Source of the DNA: an uncultured Holosporaceae bacterium
Lineage (GTDB): Bacteria > Pseudomonadota > Alphaproteobacteria > RUG11792
Direction: 5' to 3'
Length of the DNA stretch: 38,852 nt
NCBI GenBank assembly: GCA_947285985.1
Contig: CAMYPB010000001.1
Span: forward strand, 1 to 38,852
In this document: positions 21,733 to 30,511 of the stretch, in pieces
Numbering within the stretch: position 1 is the stretch's first letter
Layout of the letters: the number at the start of each line of letters is the position of its first letter
The notes under the pieces: generated by a model
Seen by the model: the letters and a program-made list of their open reading frames with translations, nothing else
Told to the model about the DNA's origin: nothing
Databases searched by the model: none
Made by a program: the position numbers and the translations under genes

Positions 21733-24261
21733 ATGTCTGATAATATATATAATTTCAGAGAGGTTGAAAATAAGTGGAAGGATTATTTTTTCAGCTATTC
21801 TCTTTCAAATGATGAAATAAAAAATAATAGAAACTCAAAGAAATATATCTTAGAGATGCTTCCATATCCTTCTGGGAAACTTCATATGGGACATGTCAGG
21901 AATTATACGATAGGGGATGTTATAGCGAGATTCTATGATATGTCGGGGTATAGTGTTATTCATCCGATGGGGTGGGATTCTTTTGGATTACCCGCGGAAA
22001 ATGCGGCCATCAAATCGAAATCTCATCCAAAAATATGGACGGAATCCAATATCGATGATATGAAGAATCAATTTAAGGATCTCGGGTATATGTATGACTG
22101 GGAGCGTGAGATTTCGACGTGTAGTCGTGAATATTATGGAGAGGAGCAGAAGATTTTTCTTGATATGTTCAAAAATGGACTAGTATACAGGAAGAAATCA
22201 TTTGTGAACTGGGATCCTATTGAAAAGACTGTCCTTGCGAATGAACAGGTTGTGAATGGAAGGGGATGGAGATCTGGAGCAATCGTTGAGAAAAAGATGC
22301 TTGAACAATGGTCCATAAAAATAACGAAATACGCGGATGAATTGTTGAAGGGTCTTGAAGATCTCAAAGGAAATTGGCCTGAAAATGTCTTGAAGATGCA
22401 GGAGAATTGGATTGGAAAATCTGAGGGTGCGAATATAGATTTTGAGATCCTTGATTTTGAAGGTGATAGAAAAATAAAAGTTTTCACGACACGTCCTGAC
22501 ACTCTCTTTGGGATATCTTTCATTGCGATCTCTCCAGATCATGAACTTTCAATCGAGTTATCTAAAAATAACAATGAAATAAAAGAATTTTTAGAGGATT
22601 GCAAGAAGAATGGTGTCTCTGAAGAGATCCTCGAAAAAATGGAGAAGAAGGGGTGTTTCACGGGGTTATACGTTAAGAATCCACTCGATCATTCGAAGAA
22701 AGTTCCTGTCTATATCGCGAATTTCGTTTTGATTGATTATGGAACGGGGGCGGTTTTTGGATGTCCTGCTCACGATGAAAGGGATTTTGAATTTGCAAGG
22801 AAATATGATCTTCCTATAAGGAGGGTTATAGAATCATGCGATAACAATAATAATGATAATGATCTTCCATATATTGGGGATGGATGTCATATTAATTCTG
22901 GATTTCTAGATGGACTCAATATAGAGGATGCCAAGAAGAAGATGATAGAATATCTCGAGGAAAATGGGATAGGAGAGGGGAAGACGACATTTAGACTTCG
23001 AGATTGGCTTGTTTCAAGACAGAGATATTGGGGATGTCCTATACCTGTCATTCACTGTCCAAAATGTGGGGTCGTTCCTGTTGATATGAAGGATCTTCCT
23101 GTCTATCTTCCAGATGATATTGAATTTGATGGATCTGGAAATCCACTTGAAAAACATCCGACATGGAAATATGTTAAGTGTCCGTGTTGTGGGGGGGATG
23201 CAATTCGAGATACAGACACATTAGACACATTCTTTGAATCATCATGGTATTTTTTGAGATATTTAAATCCGAGGATTGAGAGTCCGATAGATCGTGAGAT
23301 ATCAGAGATTTCTATGCCCGTTGATCTTTATATTGGAGGGGTTGAACATGCAGTTCTTCATCTTCTATATGCTCGATTCTTCACGCTCGCTTTGAGGGAT
23401 ATGGGATATGTCAATATAACTCATCCTTTCAAAAAATTGTTGACTCAAGGTATGGTGTGTCATAAATCCTATAAAAATAAGGATGGAGAGTGGTTATATC
23501 CAGACGAAGTTGAAAAAGATAATAATGGGAATTTCATAGATAGAAACGGGGATATCGTTGTTGAGGGGCCATCTGAGAAGATGAGTAAATCAAAGAAGAA
23601 TTTGATTAGTCCTCAAAAAATAATAGATTCCCATGGAGTTGATGCGGTCAGGTTGTTCATAGTGTCTGACACTCCCCCTGAAAAAGATTTCGATTGGAAC
23701 ACGGATGCACTCGATGGATCATGGAGATTTTTAAATAAAATTTGGAAGACGTTTAACAAAATCCTGCCAATAATCAAGAGTGATCATGATGGAAATGACG
23801 ATCTTTTGAAGACGACCCATGTCTATATAAAAAAGATAGGGGACTCATTGGAGAGTATATCCCTCAATAAATCCGTCGCTTTCATACGTGAGTTTTTCAA
23901 TGAGATTGAGAGAAATTTGTCGTCATCATCTTCAAAGACATTGAGATTTGCCTTTGAGAATTTCATAATGCTTCTCTCTCCAATAACTCCTTTCATATGT
24001 CATGAGATGTGGAGTATTTTGGGGCATGACAATAAAGATTTAATTTGGCCAGAATTTGATGAAAATTTAGCGAGTATTGATAATGTCACAATTGCGGTTC
24101 AAGTTCGAGGGAAGTTGAGGGCTACCTTTGAGATACAGAAGGATAGTGATGAGGGGATACTCGAAGAGAGGGCTCGTGAAATTCTGAGGGATACAATAGA
24201 TTTATCGACGATCAAGAAGACGATAGTTGTGAAGAATAGGATCGTTAATTTTGTTGTGTAA
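21733..24261 (+). CDS. leuS: Leucyl-tRNA synthetase
   Basis: LeuRS (class Ia, 842 aa, normal bacterial length) charges tRNA-Leu. The HIGH motif is HMGH at 51-54 within PYPSGKLHMGHVRNYTIGDV, the editing domain includes TTRPDTLFG and the GTGAVFGCPAHDERD segment, the zinc module has CPKCG and CPCCGG, and KMSKS is exact at 616-620. The C-terminal anticodon-binding and tail domains are complete. ATG 21733 has only a weak GGTG ahead. It is monocistronic, ending at a GC-rich hairpin. Confidence 0.98.
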   Translation: MSDNIYNFREVENKWKDYFFSYSLSNDEIKNNRNSKKYILEMLPYPSGKLHMGHVRNYTIGDVIARFYDMSGYSVIHPMGWDSFGLPAENAAIKSKSHPKIWTESNIDDMKNQFKDLGYMYDWEREISTCSREYYGEEQKIFLDMFKNGLVYRKKSFVNWDPIEKTVLANEQVVNGRGWRSGAIVEKKMLEQWSIKITKYADELLKGLEDLKGNWPENVLKMQENWIGKSEGANIDFEILDFEGDRKIKVFTTRPDTLFGISFIAISPDHELSIELSKNNNEIKEFLEDCKKNGVSEEILEKMEKKGCFTGLYVKNPLDHSKKVPVYIANFVLIDYGTGAVFGCPAHDERDFEFARKYDLPIRRVIESCDNNNNDNDLPYIGDGCHINSGFLDGLNIEDAKKKMIEYLEENGIGEGKTTFRLRDWLVSRQRYWGCPIPVIHCPKCGVVPVDMKDLPVYLPDDIEFDGSGNPLEKHPTWKYVKCPCCGGDAIRDTDTLDTFFESSWYFLRYLNPRIESPIDREISEISMPVDLYIGGVEHAVLHLLYARFFTLALRDMGYVNITHPFKKLLTQGMVCHKSYKNKDGEWLYPDEVEKDNNGNFIDRNGDIVVEGPSEKMSKSKKNLISPQKIIDSHGVDAVRLFIVSDTPPEKDFDWNTDALDGSWRFLNKIWKTFNKILPIIKSDHDGNDDLLKTTHVYIKKIGDSLESISLNKSVAFIREFFNEIERNLSSSSSKTLRFAFENFIMLLSPITPFICHEMWSILGHDNKDLIWPEFDENLASIDNVTIAVQVRGKLRATFEIQKDSDEGILEERAREILRDTIDLSTIKKTIVVKNRIVNFVV

Positions 24262-24269
24262 TATATTGA

Positions 24270-24302
24270 GGGGGGTGAGTTTTTCGATACCTCCCTTTTC
24301 TT
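24270..24302 (+). terminator. Terminator of leuS
   Basis: GGGGGGT (24270-24276) pairs with ACCTCCC (24289-24295), one G-T pair, followed by TTTTCTT. The T tract is broken by a C. The last bases overlap the -35 box of dnaX. Confidence 0.72.
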
Positions 24303-24329
24303 GATAAATATTTTCAAAGAAACTATAAT
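24301..24329 (+). promoter_or_regulatory. Promoter of dnaX
   Basis: TTGATA (24301-24306), 17-nt spacer, TATAAT (24324-24329), about 40 bases before ATG. Confidence 0.65.
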
Positions 24330-24368
24330 CATGGATTATGGGATTTTTCATATGTGAGGGATTGTGTT

Positions 24369-25643
24369 ATGAGTTCGCATTATATTGTCTTGAGTCGAAA
24401 ATATAGGCCGAAAAATCTGGATGATTTGATAGGACAGGATGTTCTTGCAAAATCTTTGAAGGAGAGCATTGATCATAGGAGAGTTCCTCATGCATTTTTG
24501 TTTCATGGAATACGGGGGATTGGGAAGACGACGACCGCTCGTATACTGGCTAGATGTTTGAATTGTGTTGGGATTGATGGAACGAATGATATGACGAGTC
24601 ATCCTTGTGGGGAGTGTCGTTCATGTCGTGCTATGGATCTCGATCAACATATGGACGTTATGGAGATTGATGCGGCCAGTCGAACGGGGGTTGATGATAT
24701 ACGAGAACTCATAGATTCATCCCAGTATATGCCCGTTCTTGGGAGGTATAAGATATTCATAATCGATGAGGTTCATATGTTATCGAAGAGCGCGTTCAAC
24801 GCACTTTTGAAGACATTGGAAGAACCCCCAAGTCACGTTAAGTTCATCTTCGCGACGACAGAAATAAACAAGATTCCAGAGACGATATTATCGAGATGTA
24901 TGACATTCAATTTAAGGCCCGTATCTCAGAGTATTATATCGGATCATCTGATGAATATCTCAAAAAAGGAGGGATTTAACCTTGAAATTGACGCAGCAAA
25001 CGAGATAGCGATCGAATCTGAAGGATCTGTTCGTGATTCTCTTTCGATATTGGAACAGGCCATGATGTTGTCTTTGGATACTAAAAATATCGATAGAAAT
25101 GTTATACAGAACATGTTGGGAGGAACGAAACAATCGGATGTCGATGAACTCCTTCGATTGATATTGTGTGCGAAGATCGAGGACGCACTTATTTATAGTG
25201 AGAAACTCATGATGAATGGAGTTGATGCGTTTGTTTTGTATAAAAATCTACAAAATTCGTTATACAAATTGATAACGGATGTTGTGAATAGGAAAAATAA
25301 TGATTATAAACTATCAAATTTGTTATATATTTGGCAGATATTTTTAAATCAAACAAAAAATATGAGGATGTCTTTTCATCCGGAACACGTTTTGAATGCA
25401 GCCATCATAATTATGTCATACACATCATCATTCCCCTCGATCGAAGATATCGAGATAAAAGATGAAGATGTATCCCATAAAAATAATGATATTATTTTAT
25501 CGAAAAAACAAAATAATTTAGCTTCAAAAGTTGAGGATATCATAGGAGGAAAAGTTGAGATATCAGATGATAATCAAACAAATAACCTCATAAAAGATGT
25601 CTTACAAAAATTTAAAGGGGCAGTTGCAACTGATCTCGAATAA
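24369..25643 (+). CDS. dnaX: DNA polymerase III subunit gamma/tau, short form
   Basis: DnaX is the ATPase of the clamp loader. The 424-residue protein starts with the typical VLSRKYRPKNLDDLIGQD, has Walker A GIRGIGKT (47-54), a zinc module with C66, C80, C83 and C86 (plus C63), Walker B IIDEVHML (131-138), sensor-1 FATTE and the SRC arginine-finger motif. It ends soon after domain III; the long tau-specific C-terminus that binds DnaB and the polymerase is absent, leaving a gamma-like protein. ATG 24369 is preferred to an in-frame GTG at 24354 because AGGG lies nine bases ahead of it. Confidence 0.95.
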   Translation: MSSHYIVLSRKYRPKNLDDLIGQDVLAKSLKESIDHRRVPHAFLFHGIRGIGKTTTARILARCLNCVGIDGTNDMTSHPCGECRSCRAMDLDQHMDVMEIDAASRTGVDDIRELIDSSQYMPVLGRYKIFIIDEVHMLSKSAFNALLKTLEEPPSHVKFIFATTEINKIPETILSRCMTFNLRPVSQSIISDHLMNISKKEGFNLEIDAANEIAIESEGSVRDSLSILEQAMMLSLDTKNIDRNVIQNMLGGTKQSDVDELLRLILCAKIEDALIYSEKLMMNGVDAFVLYKNLQNSLYKLITDVVNRKNNDYKLSNLLYIWQIFLNQTKNMRMSFHPEHVLNAAIIIMSYTSSFPSIEDIEIKDEDVSHKNNDIILSKKQNNLASKVEDIIGGKVEISDDNQTNNLIKDVLQKFKGAVATDLE

Positions 25644-25652
25644 AAATATTAT
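25624..25652 (+). promoter_or_regulatory. Promoter of the Cys-rich secreted orphan
   Basis: TTGCAA (25624-25629), 17-nt spacer, TATTAT (25647-25652). The -35 box lies inside the end of dnaX. Confidence 0.45.
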
Positions 25653-25709
25653 AAATCTTTAGAATATACGATAATATAATATCAAAATTTTAACTATTTT
25701 ATTGATGTT

Positions 25710-26396
25710 ATGTTTAATGTTCTGAAAAAGATTTGCATTTTATGTTTATTTTACACATTTGGAGTTTTTTCGCAATCTCCAACGAGATGTCCACATAGAT
25801 CCTTGATCATCGAAAATTATGCGACGTGTGATATAGATTTGAAATTGAATGGGAAGGATATATACGCGTTCAAGGGCAAGGATATGGAGGATGCTTATAG
25901 AAGTGTTGAAAGACGGGCATCTATCATAATAAATATGATGGCAGGGATGTGTGGATGTGATGCGTCTAGTCTCTATCAGTATAAATATTATGGGATGGTG
26001 AGGGAGATGTTATTATATTCCTTGAATTTGGGTTATAATATGTCGGGATTCGTTGATACGATTATTCGAAGTGTGTCAACAAGGGAGATTATGTCGAAAA
26101 TTTATTCTGACATCGTATTCTCTTTGGATATTTTAAATCATTCTCATATTATTCCAAGAAGTGTGAGGGATAAAATACAAAATGAAATATCCGAATTGAA
26201 ACTCATATGTATAAATTTTAGGAAAAATTTAGAAAATGGATATTCTATCGTTATTTCGAAATTGAATGATGAAATTTTGTCGTTATATAGTAGTATGCTC
26301 TTCACTATCATCATTCCATTGAATAACAATCTCTCGAAATATAAGAAATGTTTTGTGCAGACTATGGACGAAAATGAAAATAATTGTTGCTATTAA
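25710..26396 (+). CDS. Secreted Cys-rich protein of unknown function
   Basis: An unrecognised 228-residue protein. The first 22 residues (two Lys, hydrophobic CILCLFYTFGVF, then SQS) look like a signal peptide. The mature chain has eight Cys, including CPH near its start, TCDI, MCGCD in the middle and a terminal CCY, which points to an oxidising compartment and disulfides. The second half is mostly predicted helix (long IPRSVRDKIQNEISELKLIC run). No repeat or catalytic motif is seen and no second membrane helix is obvious. It is a single gene between dnaX and the RNase P RNA gene with its own promoter. Confidence 0.75.
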   Translation: MFNVLKKICILCLFYTFGVFSQSPTRCPHRSLIIENYATCDIDLKLNGKDIYAFKGKDMEDAYRSVERRASIIINMMAGMCGCDASSLYQYKYYGMVREMLLYSLNLGYNMSGFVDTIIRSVSTREIMSKIYSDIVFSLDILNHSHIIPRSVRDKIQNEISELKLICINFRKNLENGYSIVISKLNDEILSLYSSMLFTIIIPLNNNLSKYKKCFVQTMDENENNCCY

Positions 26397-26444
26397 ATTT
26401 GAATTATTGATAGAAGATAAAGGGATATTGTGATAAAATAAAAG

Positions 26445-26882
26445 ATAGATCTAGGTCGTGTTGTCTAATCGCAGTGTGAAATGATGTTATGTTCATCATA
26501 TTGAGGAAAGTCCGGGCTTCATATAGGAAAAGCATCGGATAACGTCCGACGAAATGAGAGTGAAATGCTCATTTTAGGGAAAGTGCAACAGAAAGTATAC
26601 CGCTGGTTGAATTTTATACAATCAGTAAGGGTGAAAAGGGGTGGTAAGAGCACACCGCATATTTGGCAACAAATATGGCTTTGTAAACCCTGCTTGAAGC
26701 AAGATCAAATAGGGGGATTTTGTCGTTTTTTTTATGAAAAATGCGTGCATTCCTATGGCATCAAAAAATTCCCGGGTAGGTCGCTTGAGTTTATTGGTAA
26801 CAATAAATCCAGATGAATGGTTAGACAGGAACGTTTTTTCGTTCTGGACAGAACCCGGCTTATAGGCATGATCTAGGTCTAT
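26445..26882 (+). ncRNA. rnpB: RNase P RNA, bacterial type A
   Basis: This ribozyme removes 5' leaders from pre-tRNAs. The ends are set by helix P1: ATAGATCTAGGTCGTG (26445-26460) pairs with CATGATCTAGGTCTAT (26867-26882) with two G-U pairs. Conserved blocks appear in order: GAGGAAAGTCCGGGCT (about 26502-26517), ACAGAAAGTATACCGC (about 26587-26602), AGGGTGAAAAGGGGTGGTAAGAG region, TGTAAACCC, CCAGATGAATGGTTAGACAG near the 3' end and ACAGAACCCGGCTTA, the partner strand of P4. A frame open through 26565-26816 is an artefact of this RNA. Only a weak -10 (TAAAAT, 26434-26439) is visible. P1 followed by ATTTTT could serve as terminator. Confidence 0.97.
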
Positions 26883-26911
26883 TTTTGTGATTTTATGGGG
26901 TATTTGTTTTT

Positions 26912-27550
26912 ATGAGTTACACATTTATTCTTTTTTTGGCTGCTGTTTTTATTTTCATAAAATTGTTCAGAAAAATGGGGGAAGTCAACAAGGACATGGC
27001 CTCTCGTTTTGAGGAGAGCATACAAAATGAAATAAATAAGATACAAGATGCCATTCAAAATAAGACTCCTCATGAAAAACAGGATTCTTCTAATTTTTTG
27101 ACGTTGAAGTCGTATTTCGATGATTATGCGATGGAATCCTCATTTTTTGATTCTATGAATATTATATTCGATGAGATTTTTAGTGCGTTTGCGAATTCGA
27201 GGTATGATGTTTTGAAGGAGAGACTATCTCCATCCTTATACGATAGTTTTTCTGAGCAGATTAGAAAGAGGGAAGAAAAGAATTTACGTCAAGATTTATC
27301 GATAGAACATATTTCAAATGAGATAAAGAGTGTTGATGTTTTTCCATCGAATAGGGTTGAGATCACGATATCATTTATCGTATCTCAGATGAGTGCACTT
27401 GTGAATGACGATGGGATTTCCCCTGATAATCCAAATAGACTTTCGATGGAAGTTGAACATATATGGAGTTTTTCGAGGGAATTTCAAAGTGATGAAAATT
27501 CATCGCCTTCAAATTGGATACTCATAAAAACATCTTCAGTTATAAAATAA
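26912..27550 (+). CDS. Tim44-domain (TimA-like) membrane-anchored protein
   Basis: A 212-residue protein with one N-terminal membrane helix (about 3-18), a coiled-coil or linker region (about 22-60), and a C-terminal Tim44-like domain: FFDSMNIIFDEIFSAFANSRYDVLKERLSPSLYDSF (about 78-113), a VDVFPSNRVEITISFIV strand pair, and the closing pattern EHIWSFSREF...NWILIKTSS (W-x-F-x-R...W-x-L-x-x-T). This domain is found in alphaproteobacteria and in the mitochondrial import motor subunit Tim44; bacterial TimA is membrane-bound and its role is uncertain. ATG is preceded by GGGG twelve bases away. It follows rnpB by 29 bases and may share its transcript. Confidence 0.88.
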   Translation: MSYTFILFLAAVFIFIKLFRKMGEVNKDMASRFEESIQNEINKIQDAIQNKTPHEKQDSSNFLTLKSYFDDYAMESSFFDSMNIIFDEIFSAFANSRYDVLKERLSPSLYDSFSEQIRKREEKNLRQDLSIEHISNEIKSVDVFPSNRVEITISFIVSQMSALVNDDGISPDNPNRLSMEVEHIWSFSREFQSDENSSPSNWILIKTSSVIK

Positions 27551-27564
27551 TTTTTTTTTTTTTG

Positions 27565-27593
27565 TTGTGTACGAAATGTCATGGTTTTATACC
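27565..27593 (+). promoter_or_regulatory. Possible promoter of the Sua5 gene
   Basis: TTGTGT (27565-27570), 17-nt spacer, TATACC (27588-27593). Confidence 0.35.
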
Positions 27594-27645
27594 TTCTATG
27601 TTATAGTTATATTATGTTGTTGTTTTTATGAAGGAATTTAAGATT

Positions 27646-28593
27646 ATGAAAAATACAATAGAACAAGCGATAGAATTATTGAGGGGTGGGGATATTTGCG
27701 TATGTCCAACGGAGACGGTTTATGGACTCTTTGGAGATGCGAAAAATGATGTGGCTATCCAAAGGATATACAAAACAAAGGGGAGGCCATCGTGTAATCC
27801 TCTCATATGTCATGTTTCATCGATTAGTATGGCTTTGGATTTTTGTGTTATTTCAAAGGAACAAGAAAGAATTATTGATTATTTTTGGAATGAAAAAAAT
27901 AGACCCATAACATTTATCGTTAATTTAAAGGAAAATTCTGATATTTCGAATTTTGTGACGGCTGGGTTGAAGACAGTTGCGATACGTCGTCCGAATAATA
28001 AAATTGCTTTAGAATTAATCGAAAAATTTAATGGTCCTTTAGCAGCTCCTAGTGCGAATACATCAACGAGATTGAGTCCAACGAGTTATGATATGGTTGT
28101 CTTGGATCTCGGGGATAAGGTTCAATGTATTATAGATGGAGGAGAATGTCGATTTGGAGTTGAGTCGACGATTCTCGATATAACAAGGAGTCCGTATGTT
28201 TTGTTGAGACCAGGGGGAACATCAAAAGAAGAGATAGAAGAATTTTTGGGGAGTGGTTTGGAGATCAACAGGAATGATACGTGTATTATAGCGCCTGGTA
28301 TGATGAAGAAACATTATTCTCCGTCTATTCCCGTTCGGATCAATGCATCATTTCCCCTTGAAAATGAGGCTTTCATCGCGTTTGGAAAAACGGATGTTCC
28401 GTATACAAAAAATTTAAGTTTATCGGGAGATTTGATGGAAGCTGCTCACAATTTGTTTCGTTTCTTAAAGGAACTTGATGATAAACAAAAATATAGTGGG
28501 ATTTCGATTATGCCGATTCCAATGGATGGAATTGGACGCGCAATAAATGATCGTATTTCTAGGGCTTCATACAAAGAAGATAAGAAAAATTAA
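27646..28593 (+). CDS. L-threonylcarbamoyladenylate synthase, Sua5 type
   Basis: The enzyme makes threonylcarbamoyl-AMP from Thr, bicarbonate and ATP for the t6A37 modification of ANN-reading tRNAs. The YrdC-like domain has PTETVYGLFGDA (21-32), KGRPSCNPL (45-53), RRPNN, APSANTSTRLSPT and the FGVESTILD element. A linker PGMMKKHYSP precedes a C-terminal Sua5 domain, so this is the two-domain form (315 aa). ATG 27646 is preferred to the in-frame ATG at 27628, since AAGGA (27631-27635) serves as its ribosome site. TsaB/D/E partners are not in the window. Confidence 0.95.
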   Translation: MKNTIEQAIELLRGGDICVCPTETVYGLFGDAKNDVAIQRIYKTKGRPSCNPLICHVSSISMALDFCVISKEQERIIDYFWNEKNRPITFIVNLKENSDISNFVTAGLKTVAIRRPNNKIALELIEKFNGPLAAPSANTSTRLSPTSYDMVVLDLGDKVQCIIDGGECRFGVESTILDITRSPYVLLRPGGTSKEEIEEFLGSGLEINRNDTCIIAPGMMKKHYSPSIPVRINASFPLENEAFIAFGKTDVPYTKNLSLSGDLMEAAHNLFRFLKELDDKQKYSGISIMPIPMDGIGRAINDRISRASYKEDKKN

Positions 28594-28638
28594 ATAAAAT
28601 ATATTATATTTATTTTGTATAATATTTGATATAATATG

Positions 28639-28660
28639 TATACTATTTAATTTTAGTATA
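28639..28660. promoter_or_regulatory. Dyad upstream of the ATP/ADP translocase gene
   Basis: TATACTA (28639-28645), 8-base spacer, TAGTATA (28654-28660): a perfect 7-bp inverted repeat in the 231-base region ahead of tlc. It has the geometry of an operator for a dimeric regulator, but no T tract or known factor supports a call. Confidence 0.35.
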
Positions 28661-28693
28661 GGGAGAATTTTTAGTCATACTTTATATTCCTGC

Positions 28694-28722
28694 TTGATTA
28701 TTTTGACTAAGTTTCATATTAT
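28694..28722 (+). promoter_or_regulatory. Possible promoter of the ATP/ADP translocase gene
   Basis: TTGATT (28694-28699), 17-nt spacer, TATTAT (28717-28722). It would give a leader of about 95 bases that includes the 14-codon frame at 28763-28807. Confidence 0.4.
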
Positions 28723-28762
28723 TTAAGGATAGAGTGGTAGATGTGCGATAATTTTTTTTAAG

Positions 28763-28807
28763 ATGAGCTTTATGTATCGTGCAGCTGCTTTTTTGTTTTT
28801 GTTATAA
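28763..28807 (+). CDS. Possible leader peptide ahead of the translocase gene
   Basis: ATG to TAA encodes MSFMYRAAAFLFLL, ending 17 bases before the start of tlc. It is hydrophobic and too short to judge by composition; there is no strong ribosome site. It overlaps a GCAGCTGC palindrome. It could be chance in AT-rich DNA. Confidence 0.2.
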   Translation: MSFMYRAAAFLFLL

Positions 28808-28824
28808 ACATGGAGCGTAAATAT

Positions 28825-30381
28825 ATGAGTAGTGAAAATAAGGTTGGAACGAACCAGGAATTTTCAGGATGGAGGGCTGCTATTTGGCCTATTCATAATT
28901 TTGAGCTGAAGAAGTTCTTACCTATGGGTTTGATGATGTTGTGTATTCTTTTCATATACACGCTTGTTCGTGATTTGAAAGATACATTGATGGTTTCTCA
29001 GGCAACTGGAGGGGGAGCTGAAACACTCGGGTTTTTGAAATTATACGGTGTGACACCTTCTGCTGTTTTGTTTATGATAGTATTCGTGAAGCTTGCGAAT
29101 ATTTTTGAAAGAGAGAAGTTGTTTTATGTCATTGTGAGTTTTTTCTTGTCATTTTATATTTTATTTGGATTTGTTATATATCCGATGACAGACTACTTGC
29201 ATATGTCTTCTGAGACGATCGCATCACTACAATCTTCTTATCCAACCTTACACTGGGTTTGGCCGATTATTGGAAACTGGAGTTATGCTTTGTTTTATAT
29301 ACTCTCTGAACTTTGGGGGAGCGTTGTGTTGTCCGCATTGTTCTGGCAGTTTGCGAACGAAATAACGAAAGTGACAGAAGCCAAGAGATTTTATAGTCTT
29401 TTTGGATTTATCGGGAATTTCGGATTGTTGGCATCTGGATCTGTTATTATATTCTGCGCAGATTTAGCGAAGAATAGTATGGCTTCTGGAGCGACAGACA
29501 CATTTGGAACAAACCTAAAATATCAGATGGGAGCTGTCATATTTTTCGGGACGATTCTTTTGGGACTTTATAGATGGATGAACAAGAATGTCTTGACTGA
29601 TCCAAGATTGTATACTCCAGGAGAAGGAACGAAAAAGAAGAGTAAACCAAAGCTCGGATTTGCTGAGAGTTTTAAATGTATTTTAACATCTAAATACTTG
29701 TTGATGATCGCAGTTTTAGTTTTGGCATACGGTATATCGATCAACCTCATCGAATGTGTTTGGAAAGGTCAAATCAAACTCCAATATCCAGACTCAAATG
29801 ATTATAACGCTTTGATGGGAAAATTGTCTTTGACAACGGGATGTATAACGATATGTGTCATGTTGGCTGGTGCGAATATTTTGAGAAAATTTTCGTGGAG
29901 AACGGCTGCTTTGATAACTCCTGTTTTCTTGTTGGTCACAAGCTTGATTTTCTTCGGAGTTATTATGTATGAGAACAGTATGGGACTCGAAGCTAATATT
30001 TGGGGATGTGCTGTTTTGTTTGTCGCGGTTGTCGTTGGACTCATCCAAAACGCGTTTACAAAGGGTGTGAAATACTCATTGTTCGACTCCACAATGCAGA
30101 TGGCCTATATCCCACTTGATCCTGAATTGAAAGTCAAGGGACAGGCTGCTGTTTCGATTATTGCGGGACGCGGTGGAAAATCGGGGGGTGCTGCAATCCA
30201 ATCAACTCTCCTATTGATCGCAGGAGGGGGAGTGTCTCTCTCAAGTATGGTCGATATTTTGGGATCCATCGTCTTCATAGTCGTTGTCTTGTGGATCGCG
30301 TCTGTCTTCGGACTTAGCAAGAGATTTGAGGCTTTGACCGCTGAAAAAGAGAAAGCTGAATCTCAAAAATCTGCAGAATAA
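28825..30381 (+). CDS. tlc: ATP/ADP translocase (Tlc/NTT family)
   Basis: Nucleotide transporters of this family exchange host ATP for bacterial ADP across the inner membrane and are a mark of intracellular energy parasites (Rickettsia, Chlamydia, Holosporales). The 518-residue protein has about twelve hydrophobic segments and the family blocks FLPMGLMMLCILFIYTLVRDLKD-like start (near 31-53), the GGGAETLGFLKLYGV loop, WSYALFYILSELWGS, WKGQIKLQYP and KYSLFDSTMQMAYIPLD (near 425-441), then GRGGKSGGA. ATG 28825 is chosen: GGAG (28812-28815) lies nine bases ahead and overlaps an alternative in-frame ATG at 28810. Paralogues may carry other nucleotides or NAD, so ATP/ADP exchange is the likeliest but unproven substrate pair. 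Confidence 0.95.
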   Translation: MSSENKVGTNQEFSGWRAAIWPIHNFELKKFLPMGLMMLCILFIYTLVRDLKDTLMVSQATGGGAETLGFLKLYGVTPSAVLFMIVFVKLANIFEREKLFYVIVSFFLSFYILFGFVIYPMTDYLHMSSETIASLQSSYPTLHWVWPIIGNWSYALFYILSELWGSVVLSALFWQFANEITKVTEAKRFYSLFGFIGNFGLLASGSVIIFCADLAKNSMASGATDTFGTNLKYQMGAVIFFGTILLGLYRWMNKNVLTDPRLYTPGEGTKKKSKPKLGFAESFKCILTSKYLLMIAVLVLAYGISINLIECVWKGQIKLQYPDSNDYNALMGKLSLTTGCITICVMLAGANILRKFSWRTAALITPVFLLVTSLIFFGVIMYENSMGLEANIWGCAVLFVAVVVGLIQNAFTKGVKYSLFDSTMQMAYIPLDPELKVKGQAAVSIIAGRGGKSGGAAIQSTLLLIAGGGVSLSSMVDILGSIVFIVVVLWIASVFGLSKRFEALTAEKEKAESQKSAE

Positions 30382-30393
30382 AAAATCTGTTTT

Positions 30394-30434
30394 AAATACC
30401 GCGCAAATTTATCACAAAAGCGTGGTATTTTTTT
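30394..30434 (+). terminator. Terminator of tlc
   Basis: AAATACCGCGC (30394-30404) pairs with GCGTGGTATTT (30420-30430), one G-T pair in 11, followed by further T. Confidence 0.92.
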
Positions 30435-30450
30435 ATCCTTATGAAAAAAT

Positions 30451-30474
30451 CGCCACCTTGTTTGAAAGATGGCG
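30451..30474 (-). terminator. Terminator of the thioredoxin-like gene
   Basis: CGCCACCTT and AAAGATGGCG form a stem with better pairing on the - strand (a G-T pair instead of a mismatch), followed there by ATTTTTT. T runs on the + side make it possibly bidirectional. Confidence 0.65.
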
Positions 30475-30511
30475 GAAATTTTTTTTGTGTTGTTTTTTTT
30501 TACAATAAATT

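Noticed and set aside
26565..26816. 83-codon frame between the Cys-rich orphan and the Tim44 gene
   Set aside because: It falls inside the RNase P RNA, whose conserved helices explain the sequence.
29802..30092. Long - strand frames within tlc
   Set aside because: Shadows of the translocase coding frame without ribosome sites or independent similarity.
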